A program made the translations under genes and the position numbers. A stretch of 64,000 bases of DNA from Clostridia bacterium (lineage in GTDB: Bacteria > Bacillota > Clostridia > Oscillospirales > Acutalibacteraceae). The notes beneath the pieces are model-generated. The model saw nothing but the letters and a program-made list of their open reading frames with translations, ran no database searches and was not told where the DNA came from. Shown one piece after another: positions 1 through 8,275 of the stretch (positions are counted from its first letter, which is position 1; each line of letters begins with the position of its first letter). Where the stretch lies: positions 274,619 to 338,618 of the forward strand of contig JAGALQ010000024.1 in NCBI GenBank assembly GCA_017625095.1. The letters run 5' to 3'.

Positions 1-20
1 CCTTCATAAATCTTAATCAT
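1..20 (-). CDS. hisD: Histidinol dehydrogenase start (partial, runs off the left edge)
   Basis: Only the first codons are in the window. An ATG at 20-18 on the minus strand reads M-I-K-I-Y-E, preceded by an AGAGG ribosome site about eight bases upstream inside the end of hisG, which it overlaps by 8 bases. A gene starting here directly after hisG is usually hisD, and the visible residues fit that family's N-terminus. The identification rests on context and six residues, so it is tentative. Confidence 0.45.
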
Positions 21-645
21 TTTCAATTACCTCTGCGAGCTTTCTGCGTATATCGGCAATCTGCTCATTTTTAAATTTTGTGCTTGCTTTGTTGGCAACA
101 AGCCTTGCGCTGATAGGTACAATAGTTTCGATAACCGCAAGGTTATTCTCTTTAAGTGTTGTGCCCGTTTCGACTATATCGACTATAACGTCGGTCATAC
201 CGAGAATCGGAGCAATCTCAATCGAGCCGTTGAGCTTGCAGATTTCGATATTTCTGCCCTTTTTGTCATAGTGTGCTCGTGCTATGTTGACAAACTTTGT
301 CGCAACACGCAGTGTCTTTTCGGAGTTGTCGCGGAATGTATTCTTTGCAGCAACACACATACGGCATTTGCCCGTGTTCATATCGAGAAGTTCATATATA
401 TCGGGTTCATACTCGAGAAGGATATCCTTGCCGACTACACCGATATCAGCAGCGCCTCGCTCAACATAAATCGCAACGTCAGATGGCTTTGACCAGAAAT
501 ATCTGACCTTGTTCTCTTCGTTTTCAAAAATCAGACTTCTGTTTTTCTCACGGATTGCGGGACAGCCGTAACCGATTTTTTCGAACATTTCGTATACTCT
601 TTCACCGAGTCTGCCCTTAGGCAGTGCAATGTTAAGATATTCCAT
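13..645 (-). CDS. hisG: ATP phosphoribosyltransferase catalytic subunit, short form
   Basis: HisG catalyses the first step of histidine synthesis, joining ATP and PRPP. The 210-residue protein starts with the family-typical N-terminus (IALPKGRLGE, residues 6-15) and has the conserved GAADIGVVGKD region near residue 64 and a phosphate-binding stretch VDIVETGTTL near residue 155. At 210 residues it is the short form, which lacks the C-terminal regulatory ACT-like domain and needs HisZ as partner. hisZ lies directly upstream and overlaps by 14 bases, which supports a coupled heteromeric enzyme. The cell compartment is cytoplasm. Confidence 0.95.
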   Translation of the reverse strand: MEYLNIALPKGRLGERVYEMFEKIGYGCPAIREKNRSLIFENEENKVRYFWSKPSDVAIYVERGAADIGVVGKDILLEYEPDIYELLDMNTGKCRMCVAAKNTFRDNSEKTLRVATKFVNIARAHYDKKGRNIEICKLNGSIEIAPILGMTDVIVDIVETGTTLKENNLAVIETIVPISARLVANKASTKFKNEQIADIRRKLAEVIEND

Positions 646-1741
646 CGCTCACGCTCTCCCCTTCCTCTGAAAACTTGACAAGCTGCTTATATTTGAGACC
701 GTCAGGCACATAAGGCATAACCTTTACGCTCTTTCCCTGTGCTGTATATTCCGATGCTTTTTCCGCAATCTGAACAGGTGTCACACTGCTGTCATAGCAA
801 AGCATAACATCAACATCATATTCCTTCTCGTGCTTTGCGTAAAGCTCAAGCATATCAACGTAAACTGCAAAGCCCATTGCCTGACAGTTTTTGCCGAGCT
901 TAACAAGAAGATTATCGTATCTTCCGCCGCTGAGCACACTGCAAGGCACAGATTCAATATAACCGCGGAAAATGATGCCGTTATAATAACTCATATCGTT
1001 GACAATTGAGAAGTCAAGGTTGATATGTGCGCCCTCACCCGATGCTTTGAGGAATGTATAAACCGATTCAAGCTCCTTAACGGCTTCAAGCATTGCAGGC
1101 GTTGTTGCAAGCGTTTTGATCTGCCCGTAGGTTGACTCAAAATCACCGTAAATCTCACAAAGAGCCACAATACGCTCTGTGACATCACTGTCAACACCGT
1201 ATTTCTCACAGCTGAATCTCAGCTCGTGAGCATCCTTCTTGCCAAGGAAGCTAACAAGCTTTTCCTTGCGGCTGTCTGACAGTCTCGCCTCATCAAGAAG
1301 AGCGGAAACAAGACCCATATGAGATATATCGAGCACATAGCTTTCGCTGATTGAATGAAGACTGCGTGCCGCAAGAAGTACAACCTCGCCGAGAGTGTAG
1401 GGATCAATATCGCCTATATACTCAAGACCGAGCTGTGTAATCTCTTTGTACTCCTTGGTTTCGGCAGAAGCACGGTAAACATTCTCTTTGTAATAAAGCT
1501 TCTGAGTTTCACCGGGCTTCGCATTCTTTGCAATCGAAAGCGTGATATCGGGCTTGAGAGCATAGAGCTTACCGTTGAGGTCTGTGAAGGTGATAATATT
1601 TTCGGTTGAGAGGAATTTCTTGTACTCAAGATAGAGATCATATTCCTCAAATTTGCTCATTTTATAGCGCTTATAACCGAGCTGCTCATAGAGCATACGC
1701 AGATTATAGAGCGTTGTATCGTTGTAGTTGAATGTACCCAT
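632..1741 (-). CDS. hisZ: ATP phosphoribosyltransferase regulatory subunit
   Basis: HisZ is a paralogue of histidyl-tRNA synthetase that has lost aminoacylation and serves as the regulatory, histidine-sensing partner of short HisG. The 369-residue protein shows the class II synthetase-like core: a motif-2-like LYYKENVYRA region near residue 82 and an LSGGRYDNLL stretch near residue 268. A separate C-terminal anticodon-binding domain is shortened. The ATG has an AGGAGAA ribosome site eight bases upstream. The gene overlaps hisG by 14 bases and follows the BNR gene by 18 bases, so all are probably on one transcript. hisS itself is longer and would be expected elsewhere. Confidence 0.93.
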   Translation of the reverse strand: MGTFNYNDTTLYNLRMLYEQLGYKRYKMSKFEEYDLYLEYKKFLSTENIITFTDLNGKLYALKPDITLSIAKNAKPGETQKLYYKENVYRASAETKEYKEITQLGLEYIGDIDPYTLGEVVLLAARSLHSISESYVLDISHMGLVSALLDEARLSDSRKEKLVSFLGKKDAHELRFSCEKYGVDSDVTERIVALCEIYGDFESTYGQIKTLATTPAMLEAVKELESVYTFLKASGEGAHINLDFSIVNDMSYYNGIIFRGYIESVPCSVLSGGRYDNLLVKLGKNCQAMGFAVYVDMLELYAKHEKEYDVDVMLCYDSSVTPVQIAEKASEYTAQGKSVKVMPYVPDGLKYKQLVKFSEEGESVSDGIS

Positions 1742-1759
1742 TGTGAATTCTCCTGATTA

Positions 1760-2995
1760 TCAAAGAAGTTTCTCAACGTCATCAAGACGCAGGCGTTTTG
1801 AAACAATATATGTGTGACGCTTTTCGTCAGCTGTAAATATGCCGTAGGTTGAAGTGACAAACGTGCCGTCGGAAAGCACAACGTTTCCGCAATAGCCGCA
1901 ATCACTGTTGGCAACGGTATCAGGCTTATCCTGATAGCCAAGGTATGTATGTGCAAGCTTAATGCGATACTGACCCTCTCCGCCGTTTTTGAGGTCATCG
2001 TATGTGCCGACCCAGGCAATCCAGCCTTCGCTGTACCATCCGCGCATTTCGTGACCTTTTTCTTTGAACTTACTGTTCTTTGCAGGATCACGCTCAATTG
2101 AGCGGAAGGTTATGATAAGTCTGCCGTCGGGCAGATAATCCGCCTTATGTCGTTCACCGTTGAGTGCGGCAGGAAGCTCGACAGGCTTTGACCAGGTTTT
2201 ACCCTCATCACGCGAGAAGGAAATGAGTGAGTTCATTTTCTTTGTATTGCTTCGTGTCAGCAGGCAGATCTCATCACCCTTGCCTGCATCGGAGCGCACA
2301 CACTCAACCTCACACATATTGCTGCCCTTTTCAATTCTGCGGTAGGATGAAAAATACTTTTCAGGCTCTGACCACTGCATTCTGCCGTCTTTATCGAAAG
2401 TAAGGATTGTCTTGTAGTTGTGGAATTTACTGTCGTGAAACAGCGCCATCCACTTATCAACAAACTTACCGTTTTCCTTAAGCCTTGTGAGCGATGCCAT
2501 TGCAACAATGGTATTCATGCCCTTGCAGAACAGCTCAAACTCAGTCCAGGTTTCACCCTCATCATCAGAAATTGAGCAGTTGAAGCCGCCTGTTGTAGGC
2601 TCCATACCCCACTTCGGATTACCGCAGACAAGCAGAAGCTTATCGGGAGTTGCGGGATCATTGAATTCGAGGCGGTAAACCGTCGGCGTTTCGCGTGAGC
2701 CTTCCCACGATTTCGGAGGATTTTTTACACCGTCGGTGAATGTGACACCGCCGTCAGTGCTTCGTCTTGAAAGAGCAGCGCCCTTGCCGTGACCCTTCGG
2801 AAAGAACGTGAGGATATCACCGTTTTTAAGAAGAACGGAATCGGGATGACCGAGGTAACCCTCACCGTAGTCAACCACACTCTGCTCGTAAAGATACCTG
2901 AGATCATCCGGTGTGTTTTCCGGTGCAAAGGATAAATCAACCTGTTTGATCGTATAATCAGAGCCTTTTGTTTCGATTCTGCTGAAAATGCTCAT
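1760..2995 (-). CDS. Sialidase-family (BNR/Asp-box repeat) protein, predicted cytoplasmic
   Basis: The 411-residue protein has the six-bladed propeller signature of the sialidase/neuraminidase superfamily: at least three Asp-box motifs (S-x-D-x-G-x-T-[WF]) are visible as STDGGVTF, SDDEGETW and SRDEGKTW. There is no signal peptide, so it should act inside the cell, on imported sialylated or related oligosaccharides if it is a true sialidase. The arginine triad could not be assigned with certainty, so a non-sialidase BNR hydrolase or lyase is possible. Its ATG shares one base with the stop of metH (TGATG), with the ribosome site GGAGGG inside metH, so it is translationally coupled to a methionine gene. 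This is an unexpected neighbour for a glycosidase. Confidence 0.75.
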   Translation of the reverse strand: MSIFSRIETKGSDYTIKQVDLSFAPENTPDDLRYLYEQSVVDYGEGYLGHPDSVLLKNGDILTFFPKGHGKGAALSRRSTDGGVTFTDGVKNPPKSWEGSRETPTVYRLEFNDPATPDKLLLVCGNPKWGMEPTTGGFNCSISDDEGETWTEFELFCKGMNTIVAMASLTRLKENGKFVDKWMALFHDSKFHNYKTILTFDKDGRMQWSEPEKYFSSYRRIEKGSNMCEVECVRSDAGKGDEICLLTRSNTKKMNSLISFSRDEGKTWSKPVELPAALNGERHKADYLPDGRLIITFRSIERDPAKNSKFKEKGHEMRGWYSEGWIAWVGTYDDLKNGGEGQYRIKLAHTYLGYQDKPDTVANSDCGYCGNVVLSDGTFVTSTYGIFTADEKRHTYIVSKRLRLDDVEKLL

Positions 2996-5388
2996 CAGAG
3001 ATTACCCTCCTCAAACATTTTTTCCGCACATCTGACAGATGCCATCGCATCCTTGCAGTAAAAATCAGCACCGATTTCTCCTGCAAACTCCTCTGTAAGC
3101 ACTGCGCCGCCTACCATAACACGGCAGACGTGCTCTTTGCGGAGCATTTCTATCGTTCTTGCCATATTCGGCACAGTTGTTGTCATAAGCGCGCTGAGAC
3201 CTATAAGTTTTACATTATTTTCTTTTGCACATTCCGTTATAGCCTGAGCGGAAACATCCTTGCCAAGGTCAATAACTTCGTAGCCGTAATTCTCAAGCAA
3301 CACCCTGACTATATTTTTACCGATGTCGTGAACATCGCCCTTTACCGTAGCGAGAATTATTTTACCCTTCGATTCGCCTTTTTCACCGCTTTGCGCAAGT
3401 GTAGATTTGATAACATCAAACGCGGCAGTTGCAGCCTTCGCGGAAAGTAACAGCTGCGGCAGGAAAAGCTTTTTCTCTTCAAACAGTCTGCCAACCTCAT
3501 CAAGTGCGGGAATTATCAGACTGTCGATTATTTCGAGTGCTGCTTTATCGGAAAGAAGAGCCTGAGTAAGCTGAGCAGATTTTTCCGCAAGACCGCTTAC
3601 GATAGCAGATCTGAGATTATCGGGTTGTACAGCAGGCTGTTTTTTGACAACTGCGGTCTGCTCGCTCTGCCCGATAACGGCATTGTTTGCAATGTATTCG
3701 ATGCATCCGGTATCTCGTGCATATAGTGCATTGAATGAATAGTAAGCATCCATCATAGCGGCATTGAGCGGATTAACGATGCCTGCGCTCAGACCGTTCT
3801 GCATTGCAAGGGAGAAGAATGCCGAATTGATCTTCTCACGGTTTGGCAGACCGAACGAAATATTTGAAACACCGAGAACGCTGTGAATTCCAAGCTCATC
3901 TCTGAGTATCCTCAGAGCATCAAGTGTCGGAAGCGCACCGTTTTCGGCAGTGCTAATCGTCATTGTGAGCGGATCGATTATTATATCGGATTTATCGATA
4001 CCGTAATGTGCGGCACGGTCTATTATGCGTTTTGCGATTTCAATACGCTCTGCGGCTGTTTCGGGGATACCCTTTTCGTCAAGGGTAAGTCCGACAACCA
4101 TCGCGCCGTATTTCGCGGCAAGCGGAAGCACTGTGCTCATTGATTCTTCAGAACCGTTGACTGAATTAATCAGCGGCTTACCTACATAGACACGCAATGC
4201 TTTTTCGAGCGCCGCAATATCGGAAGTATCAATCTGCAAAGGCAGTGTTGAAACCTGCTGAACACGGCTGACAGCCTGGGAAAGAACGGCAACCTCATCA
4301 ATCTCGGAGATACCTACGTTCACATCGAGCACATCTGCGCCTGCATTCTGCTGTGCAACAGCTTCATCGCAGATATAATCAAAATTATTCTCACGGAGTG
4401 CCGCTTTGAGTTTAGGCTTGCCTGTGGGATTGATTCTTTCACCGATAATCACGGTTTTATCATCAAAGAACACCGTGCGGCAATGTGATGAAACAAAGCT
4501 CTTACGCTCTGCTCTCTCGGGAGTAAAAATACCGAGATGAGCACATCGATCAACAACAGCGGCAATATGATCGGGTGTTGTACCGCAACAGCCGCCCACA
4601 GCCGCACAGCCGAGACGCACAAGCTTTTCGGCACTTTCTGCAAAATACTGAGGATTAACGTCGTAAGTTGTAACGCCGTCAGTAACAACAGGCATACCCG
4701 CGTTTGAGTTGATCAGCACCGGAAGCTTGGTGAAACTTAAAAGCGGCGGCACAAACTCAAGCATTTTATCGGGTCCGAAGCCGCAGTTGAGACCGACACC
4801 GTCAGCACCAAGGCTCTCGATAAGAGCGGCGGCGGTTATGATATCGGCACCATTCATCAGTCTGCCGTTTTCATCAACGGTGAAGGTGACAACAACGGGA
4901 AGTGAAGAATTCTCTTTTGAGGCAAGAACGGCCGCTTTGATTTCAGCGGTATCCGTCATTGTTTCGATAAGTATCAAATCGGCTCCCGCCTGCTCGCCTG
5001 CTGTAACAGTGCGTGCGAAGCCGTCATAAGCTTTTTGAAAGCTGAGTGTACCGAACGGCTCAAGCAGCTCACCGTGTGAGGTCATATCAAGTGCAACAAA
5101 AGCTTCTTTACCGCTCTGAGCAACGGCTTCCTTTGCAACTCTTACACCTGCTGCAGCAATCTCCTCGGGTGAATACTCACCGTCTGCAGGAGCAGAAAAA
5201 GTGTTTGCCGTAATTATGTTACAGCCACATTCAAGATAGCTGAGATGTACACTTCTGACTTTTTCAGGTTGTTCGATGCTCCAATGGTCAGCACGCTTGC
5301 CTGCAGGCAAGCCAAGCGACTGAAGCATTGTGCCCATAGCACCGTCGCAAAACAGAAGCTGAGAACCAAACTTTTTTCTGAAATCCAA
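2995..5388 (-). CDS. metH: Cobalamin-dependent methionine synthase lacking the reactivation domain
   Basis: The enzyme transfers a methyl group from methyl-tetrahydrofolate to homocysteine through cobalamin. Domains in order: homocysteine-binding with zinc cysteines (GLNCG near residue 202, GGCCG near 267), pterin-binding (IGERINPTGK near residue 317), cobalamin cap, and B12-binding with the D-x-H-x-x-G motif (DVHDIG, histidine about residue 687). The chain stops after the B12 domain, about 400 residues short of the E. coli enzyme, so the AdoMet-dependent reactivation domain is absent. I chose the TTG at 5388 (797 residues): it follows a GAGGAAA ribosome site and lies just past the metF stop. 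An upstream in-frame start would overlap metF by about 45 bases. Confidence 0.92.
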   Translation of the reverse strand: MDFRKKFGSQLLFCDGAMGTMLQSLGLPAGKRADHWSIEQPEKVRSVHLSYLECGCNIITANTFSAPADGEYSPEEIAAAGVRVAKEAVAQSGKEAFVALDMTSHGELLEPFGTLSFQKAYDGFARTVTAGEQAGADLILIETMTDTAEIKAAVLASKENSSLPVVVTFTVDENGRLMNGADIITAAALIESLGADGVGLNCGFGPDKMLEFVPPLLSFTKLPVLINSNAGMPVVTDGVTTYDVNPQYFAESAEKLVRLGCAAVGGCCGTTPDHIAAVVDRCAHLGIFTPERAERKSFVSSHCRTVFFDDKTVIIGERINPTGKPKLKAALRENNFDYICDEAVAQQNAGADVLDVNVGISEIDEVAVLSQAVSRVQQVSTLPLQIDTSDIAALEKALRVYVGKPLINSVNGSEESMSTVLPLAAKYGAMVVGLTLDEKGIPETAAERIEIAKRIIDRAAHYGIDKSDIIIDPLTMTISTAENGALPTLDALRILRDELGIHSVLGVSNISFGLPNREKINSAFFSLAMQNGLSAGIVNPLNAAMMDAYYSFNALYARDTGCIEYIANNAVIGQSEQTAVVKKQPAVQPDNLRSAIVSGLAEKSAQLTQALLSDKAALEIIDSLIIPALDEVGRLFEEKKLFLPQLLLSAKAATAAFDVIKSTLAQSGEKGESKGKIILATVKGDVHDIGKNIVRVLLENYGYEVIDLGKDVSAQAITECAKENNVKLIGLSALMTTTVPNMARTIEMLRKEHVCRVMVGGAVLTEEFAGEIGADFYCKDAMASVRCAEKMFEEGNL

Positions 5389-5398
5389 GTCAATTTCC

Positions 5399-6256
5399 TC
5401 ACTTTCCGATAATGTCCGAAAGATTTGACATAATACTCTCGGCAATATCGGGTTTATTCATTGTGTAAATATGTATGTTATTTACACCGCTTGCTATAAG
5501 GTCAATTATCTGGTCGGTTGCGTAAGCTATACCCGCCTGCTTCATTGCCGCAGGGTCGGAAGCAAACTTGTCAGCAATTGCTTTGAAGCGAAGCGGTATG
5601 CCTGAACCCGAAAGAGAAACAATTCTATCAAGCTGTGCACTGTTTGTGACAGGCATAATACCTGCAACAATCGGAACGTTTATGCCTGCAGCAAGAAGAC
5701 GGTACATAAATTTGTAAAAGACATTATTATCAAAAAACATCTGGGTGGTAAAGAACTGACATCCGCTTTCAGCCTTTATCTTGAGCCCGTCAAGGTCAGC
5801 TGCAACGCTCGGTGACTCAGGGTGACATTCAGGATAACACGCACCGCCGATGCAGAAATCGCCGTGAGCTTTGATAAGACCGATGAGCTCACTCGCGTGA
5901 GAAAATGCACCCGGAACGGAAAGCTCACCCTTATCGCCTCTGAGGGCAAGGATATTTTCGATTCCGTCAGCCTTGAGCTGCTCTATAACGGAAACAAGTT
6001 TTTCTTCATCGGTTGAAAGGCAGGTAAGATGAGCAAGTGCCGTCACGCCGCACGCCTGAACCTCACGGCTCAGGTCAACAGTGTGCTCGCTTGTGCCGCC
6101 GCCTGCACCGTAGGTAACACTCATAAACGACGGTGAGAGCTTTGCAATATCTCTGACAACCTGCTTAGCGCCCGAAACCTGCGACCATACTTTAGGCGGA
6201 AAAAGCTCACAGGAAACATTGACCTTGCCGTTATTGAGAATATCAATAACCTTCAC
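5399..6256 (-). CDS. metF: Methylenetetrahydrofolate reductase
   Basis: MetF reduces 5,10-methylene-THF to 5-methyl-THF, the substrate of the adjacent MetH. The sequence has the family landmarks: the catalytic glutamate region CELFPPK near residue 17, a YGAGGGT stretch, ALRGDK, and TQMFFD in the second half of the barrel. I chose the GTG at 6256 (285 residues), about seven bases after an AGGTG ribosome site; an alternative GTG lies nine bases further upstream at 6265. The gene is the first of the minus-strand run metF-metH-BNR-hisZ-hisG and is divergent from the ABC exporter genes. Confidence 0.94.
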   Translation of the reverse strand: MKVIDILNNGKVNVSCELFPPKVWSQVSGAKQVVRDIAKLSPSFMSVTYGAGGGTSEHTVDLSREVQACGVTALAHLTCLSTDEEKLVSVIEQLKADGIENILALRGDKGELSVPGAFSHASELIGLIKAHGDFCIGGACYPECHPESPSVAADLDGLKIKAESGCQFFTTQMFFDNNVFYKFMYRLLAAGINVPIVAGIMPVTNSAQLDRIVSLSGSGIPLRFKAIADKFASDPAAMKQAGIAYATDQIIDLIASGVNNIHIYTMNKPDIAESIMSNLSDIIGK

Positions 6257-6352
6257 AAAAAACACCTGCCCGATTATTAATTAAATATATTATAATATAA
6301 CACAATGCATTATGATATGCAAACAAAATCTGCCATAAATCAATATTTCGTC

Positions 6353-6415
6353 ATATGGTAGCATTTTACTCCTTTTTGCCGAGTAAAATATGTACACTTT
6401 TACGATTTACCATAT
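6353..6415. promoter_or_regulatory. Nested inverted repeats between metF and the ABC exporter
   Basis: The 279-base divergent intergenic region holds a perfect 9-bp inverted repeat (ATTTTACTC at 6363-6371, GAGTAAAAT at 6381-6389) enclosed by a second perfect 8-bp inverted repeat (ATATGGTA at 6353-6360, TACCATAT at 6408-6415). This could be an operator for a regulator of either divergent transcript, or an RNA structure. It is not a typical terminator because neither side has a clean T-run immediately after the stem. No S-box core for the methionine genes was seen here. Confidence 0.5.
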
Positions 6416-6535
6416 TAAAGCAGACAATTCTGCTGTCCTCTTTTACAAAAAGTTTACATTTTTGCATTGTGCGCAGTCGCTTTTTAATGTAAAATAAGAA
6501 AGATAATTTGAAATATTATCCAAAGGAGGAAGTAT

Positions 6536-8275
6536 ATGTTAAAAGTTCTCAGCTACCTTAAGTACGCTGCAGGCTATGTTGCTCTGAGCCTGACATTTCT
6601 TGTTATTCAGGCACTGACAGAGCTATGGCTGCCGACGATGATGGAAAGCATCGTTGACACCGGTATCGTCAAAATGAACGGTGCTGATGGTCAGATGCAG
6701 TTCATCATTACAGAGGGCATAAAAATGCTCGGCATTGCACTGCTGTGTGTTGTGGCAGCGGTCGGTGTCAACTTTTTTTCAACAAAAACATCTGCCGTTA
6801 TTTCGCGCAGAATGCGTCACGACGTATTTGAACGCGTTGCACATTTTTCAAATACGGAGTTTGATAAGTTTTCAACCGCTTCGTTAATCACACGAACAAC
6901 AAACGACGTTCAGCAGATTCAGTTTATTCTCAGCGGCGGTATCCGGCTTGTTTTCTTCGCGCCGATTATGGGCACAGGCAGTATTATCCTGGCACTCAGC
7001 AAAAGTAAGGATATGAGCTGGATTCTTCTTATTGCCGTATTGGTGCTTCTCGGTGTAATCAGTGTAGGTCTTGCAATAGCAATGCCAAAAATCAAGATAC
7101 TTCAGACACTCATTGACAAGCTCAACCTTGTCAGCCGAGAAAATCTCTCGGGTCTGATGGTAATACGTGCATTCGGAAATGAAAAGCACGAGGAGGAAAG
7201 ATTTGAACAGTCCAACAAAGAGCTCAGACTGACAAACAGATTCATTCAGCGCACAATATCTGTTTTGCAGCCTGTTATGACAATCATAATGAATTTCTCC
7301 AGTATTGCTATTGTCTGGTTCGGCTCAAATGCAATTATCGAAAGAAATCTTGAGCTCGGTCAGATGATGTCATATATTCAGTATGCAATGCACGTCATTA
7401 TGTCTTTCCTCTTTATTGCGATGATATTCATCAACATCCCGAGAGCTTTGGTTTCAATACGAAGAGTCGGCGAAATACTCGAAACACAGACAAGCATCAC
7501 TGACCCCGAAAAGCCGAAAGAGGTTGACAGATTCAAGGGTACGGTTGAGTTCAAAAACGTATCATTTAAATACAGCAACGCTGACGACTGCGTTCTTTCA
7601 GATATTTCGTTCGTCGCAAAGCCCGGTCAGACAACCGCATTTATCGGCTCGACAGGCTCGGGAAAGTCAACACTCATCAACCTTATTCCGAGATTTTATG
7701 ACGTTACGGCAGGTAAAATAACAATTGACGGAACAGACATACGTTCTGTTTCACTCAGCACCCTCAGAGATGCAATCGGTTATGTGCCGCAGAAGGGTCT
7801 TCTTTTCTCGGGTACAGTTGAATCAAATATGAAAATCGGCAGACCCGATGCAGACAGCGAGCTTATCGGTAAAGCGCTCACAACGGCTCAGGCACGGTTT
7901 GTTGCGGATATGCCTGAAGGTATTCACTCCGAAATTTCACAGGGCGGCACTAACGTCAGCGGCGGTCAGCGCCAGCGTCTTGCAATTGCACGCGCACTTG
8001 TTAAGCAGTCACCCATCTATATCTTTGACGACAGCTTTTCAGCACTTGACCTGAAAACCGATGCCGCGCTGAGAAAGGCGCTGAAGACATATACCGCCGA
8101 CGCAACGGTACTGATTGTTGCACAGCGTGTAAGCACAATTCTCAACGCAGAGCAGATAATCGTGCTCAACGAAGGAAGAATTGTGGGAAAAGGCACTCAC
8201 AAAGAGCTTATGAAAAACTGTGAGGAATACCGTGAGATTGCCGAATCTCAGCTTGCAAAGGAGGAACTGGAATGA
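6536..8275 (+). CDS. ABC exporter half-transporter, subunit with a degenerate ATP site
   Basis: A 579-residue fused membrane plus nucleotide-binding half-transporter of the multidrug/lipid exporter class. The N-terminal ~310 residues carry about six membrane segments. The ATPase domain has Walker A GSTGSGKS (371-378), signature VSGGQ (474-478) and Walker B ending FDDS (498-500). The catalytic glutamate after Walker B is Asp499 and the switch histidine is Gln530 (IVAQR). These changes are the hallmark of the non-canonical half of heterodimeric exporters such as TM287/288. The ATG has an AAGGAGGAA ribosome site. It overlaps the partner gene by 4 bases (ATGA). The substrate is unknown. Confidence 0.92.
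   Translation: MLKVLSYLKYAAGYVALSLTFLVIQALTELWLPTMMESIVDTGIVKMNGADGQMQFIITEGIKMLGIALLCVVAAVGVNFFSTKTSAVISRRMRHDVFERVAHFSNTEFDKFSTASLITRTTNDVQQIQFILSGGIRLVFFAPIMGTGSIILALSKSKDMSWILLIAVLVLLGVISVGLAIAMPKIKILQTLIDKLNLVSRENLSGLMVIRAFGNEKHEEERFEQSNKELRLTNRFIQRTISVLQPVMTIIMNFSSIAIVWFGSNAIIERNLELGQMMSYIQYAMHVIMSFLFIAMIFINIPRALVSIRRVGEILETQTSITDPEKPKEVDRFKGTVEFKNVSFKYSNADDCVLSDISFVAKPGQTTAFIGSTGSGKSTLINLIPRFYDVTAGKITIDGTDIRSVSLSTLRDAIGYVPQKGLLFSGTVESNMKIGRPDADSELIGKALTTAQARFVADMPEGIHSEISQGGTNVSGGQRQRLAIARALVKQSPIYIFDDSFSALDLKTDAALRKALKTYTADATVLIVAQRVSTILNAEQIIVLNEGRIVGKGTHKELMKNCEEYREIAESQLAKEELE

Noticed and set aside
6257-6535. SAM (S-box) riboswitch in front of metF
   Set aside because: The minus-strand leader before metF is short and A/T-rich and lacks the S-box core sequences and four-way junction.
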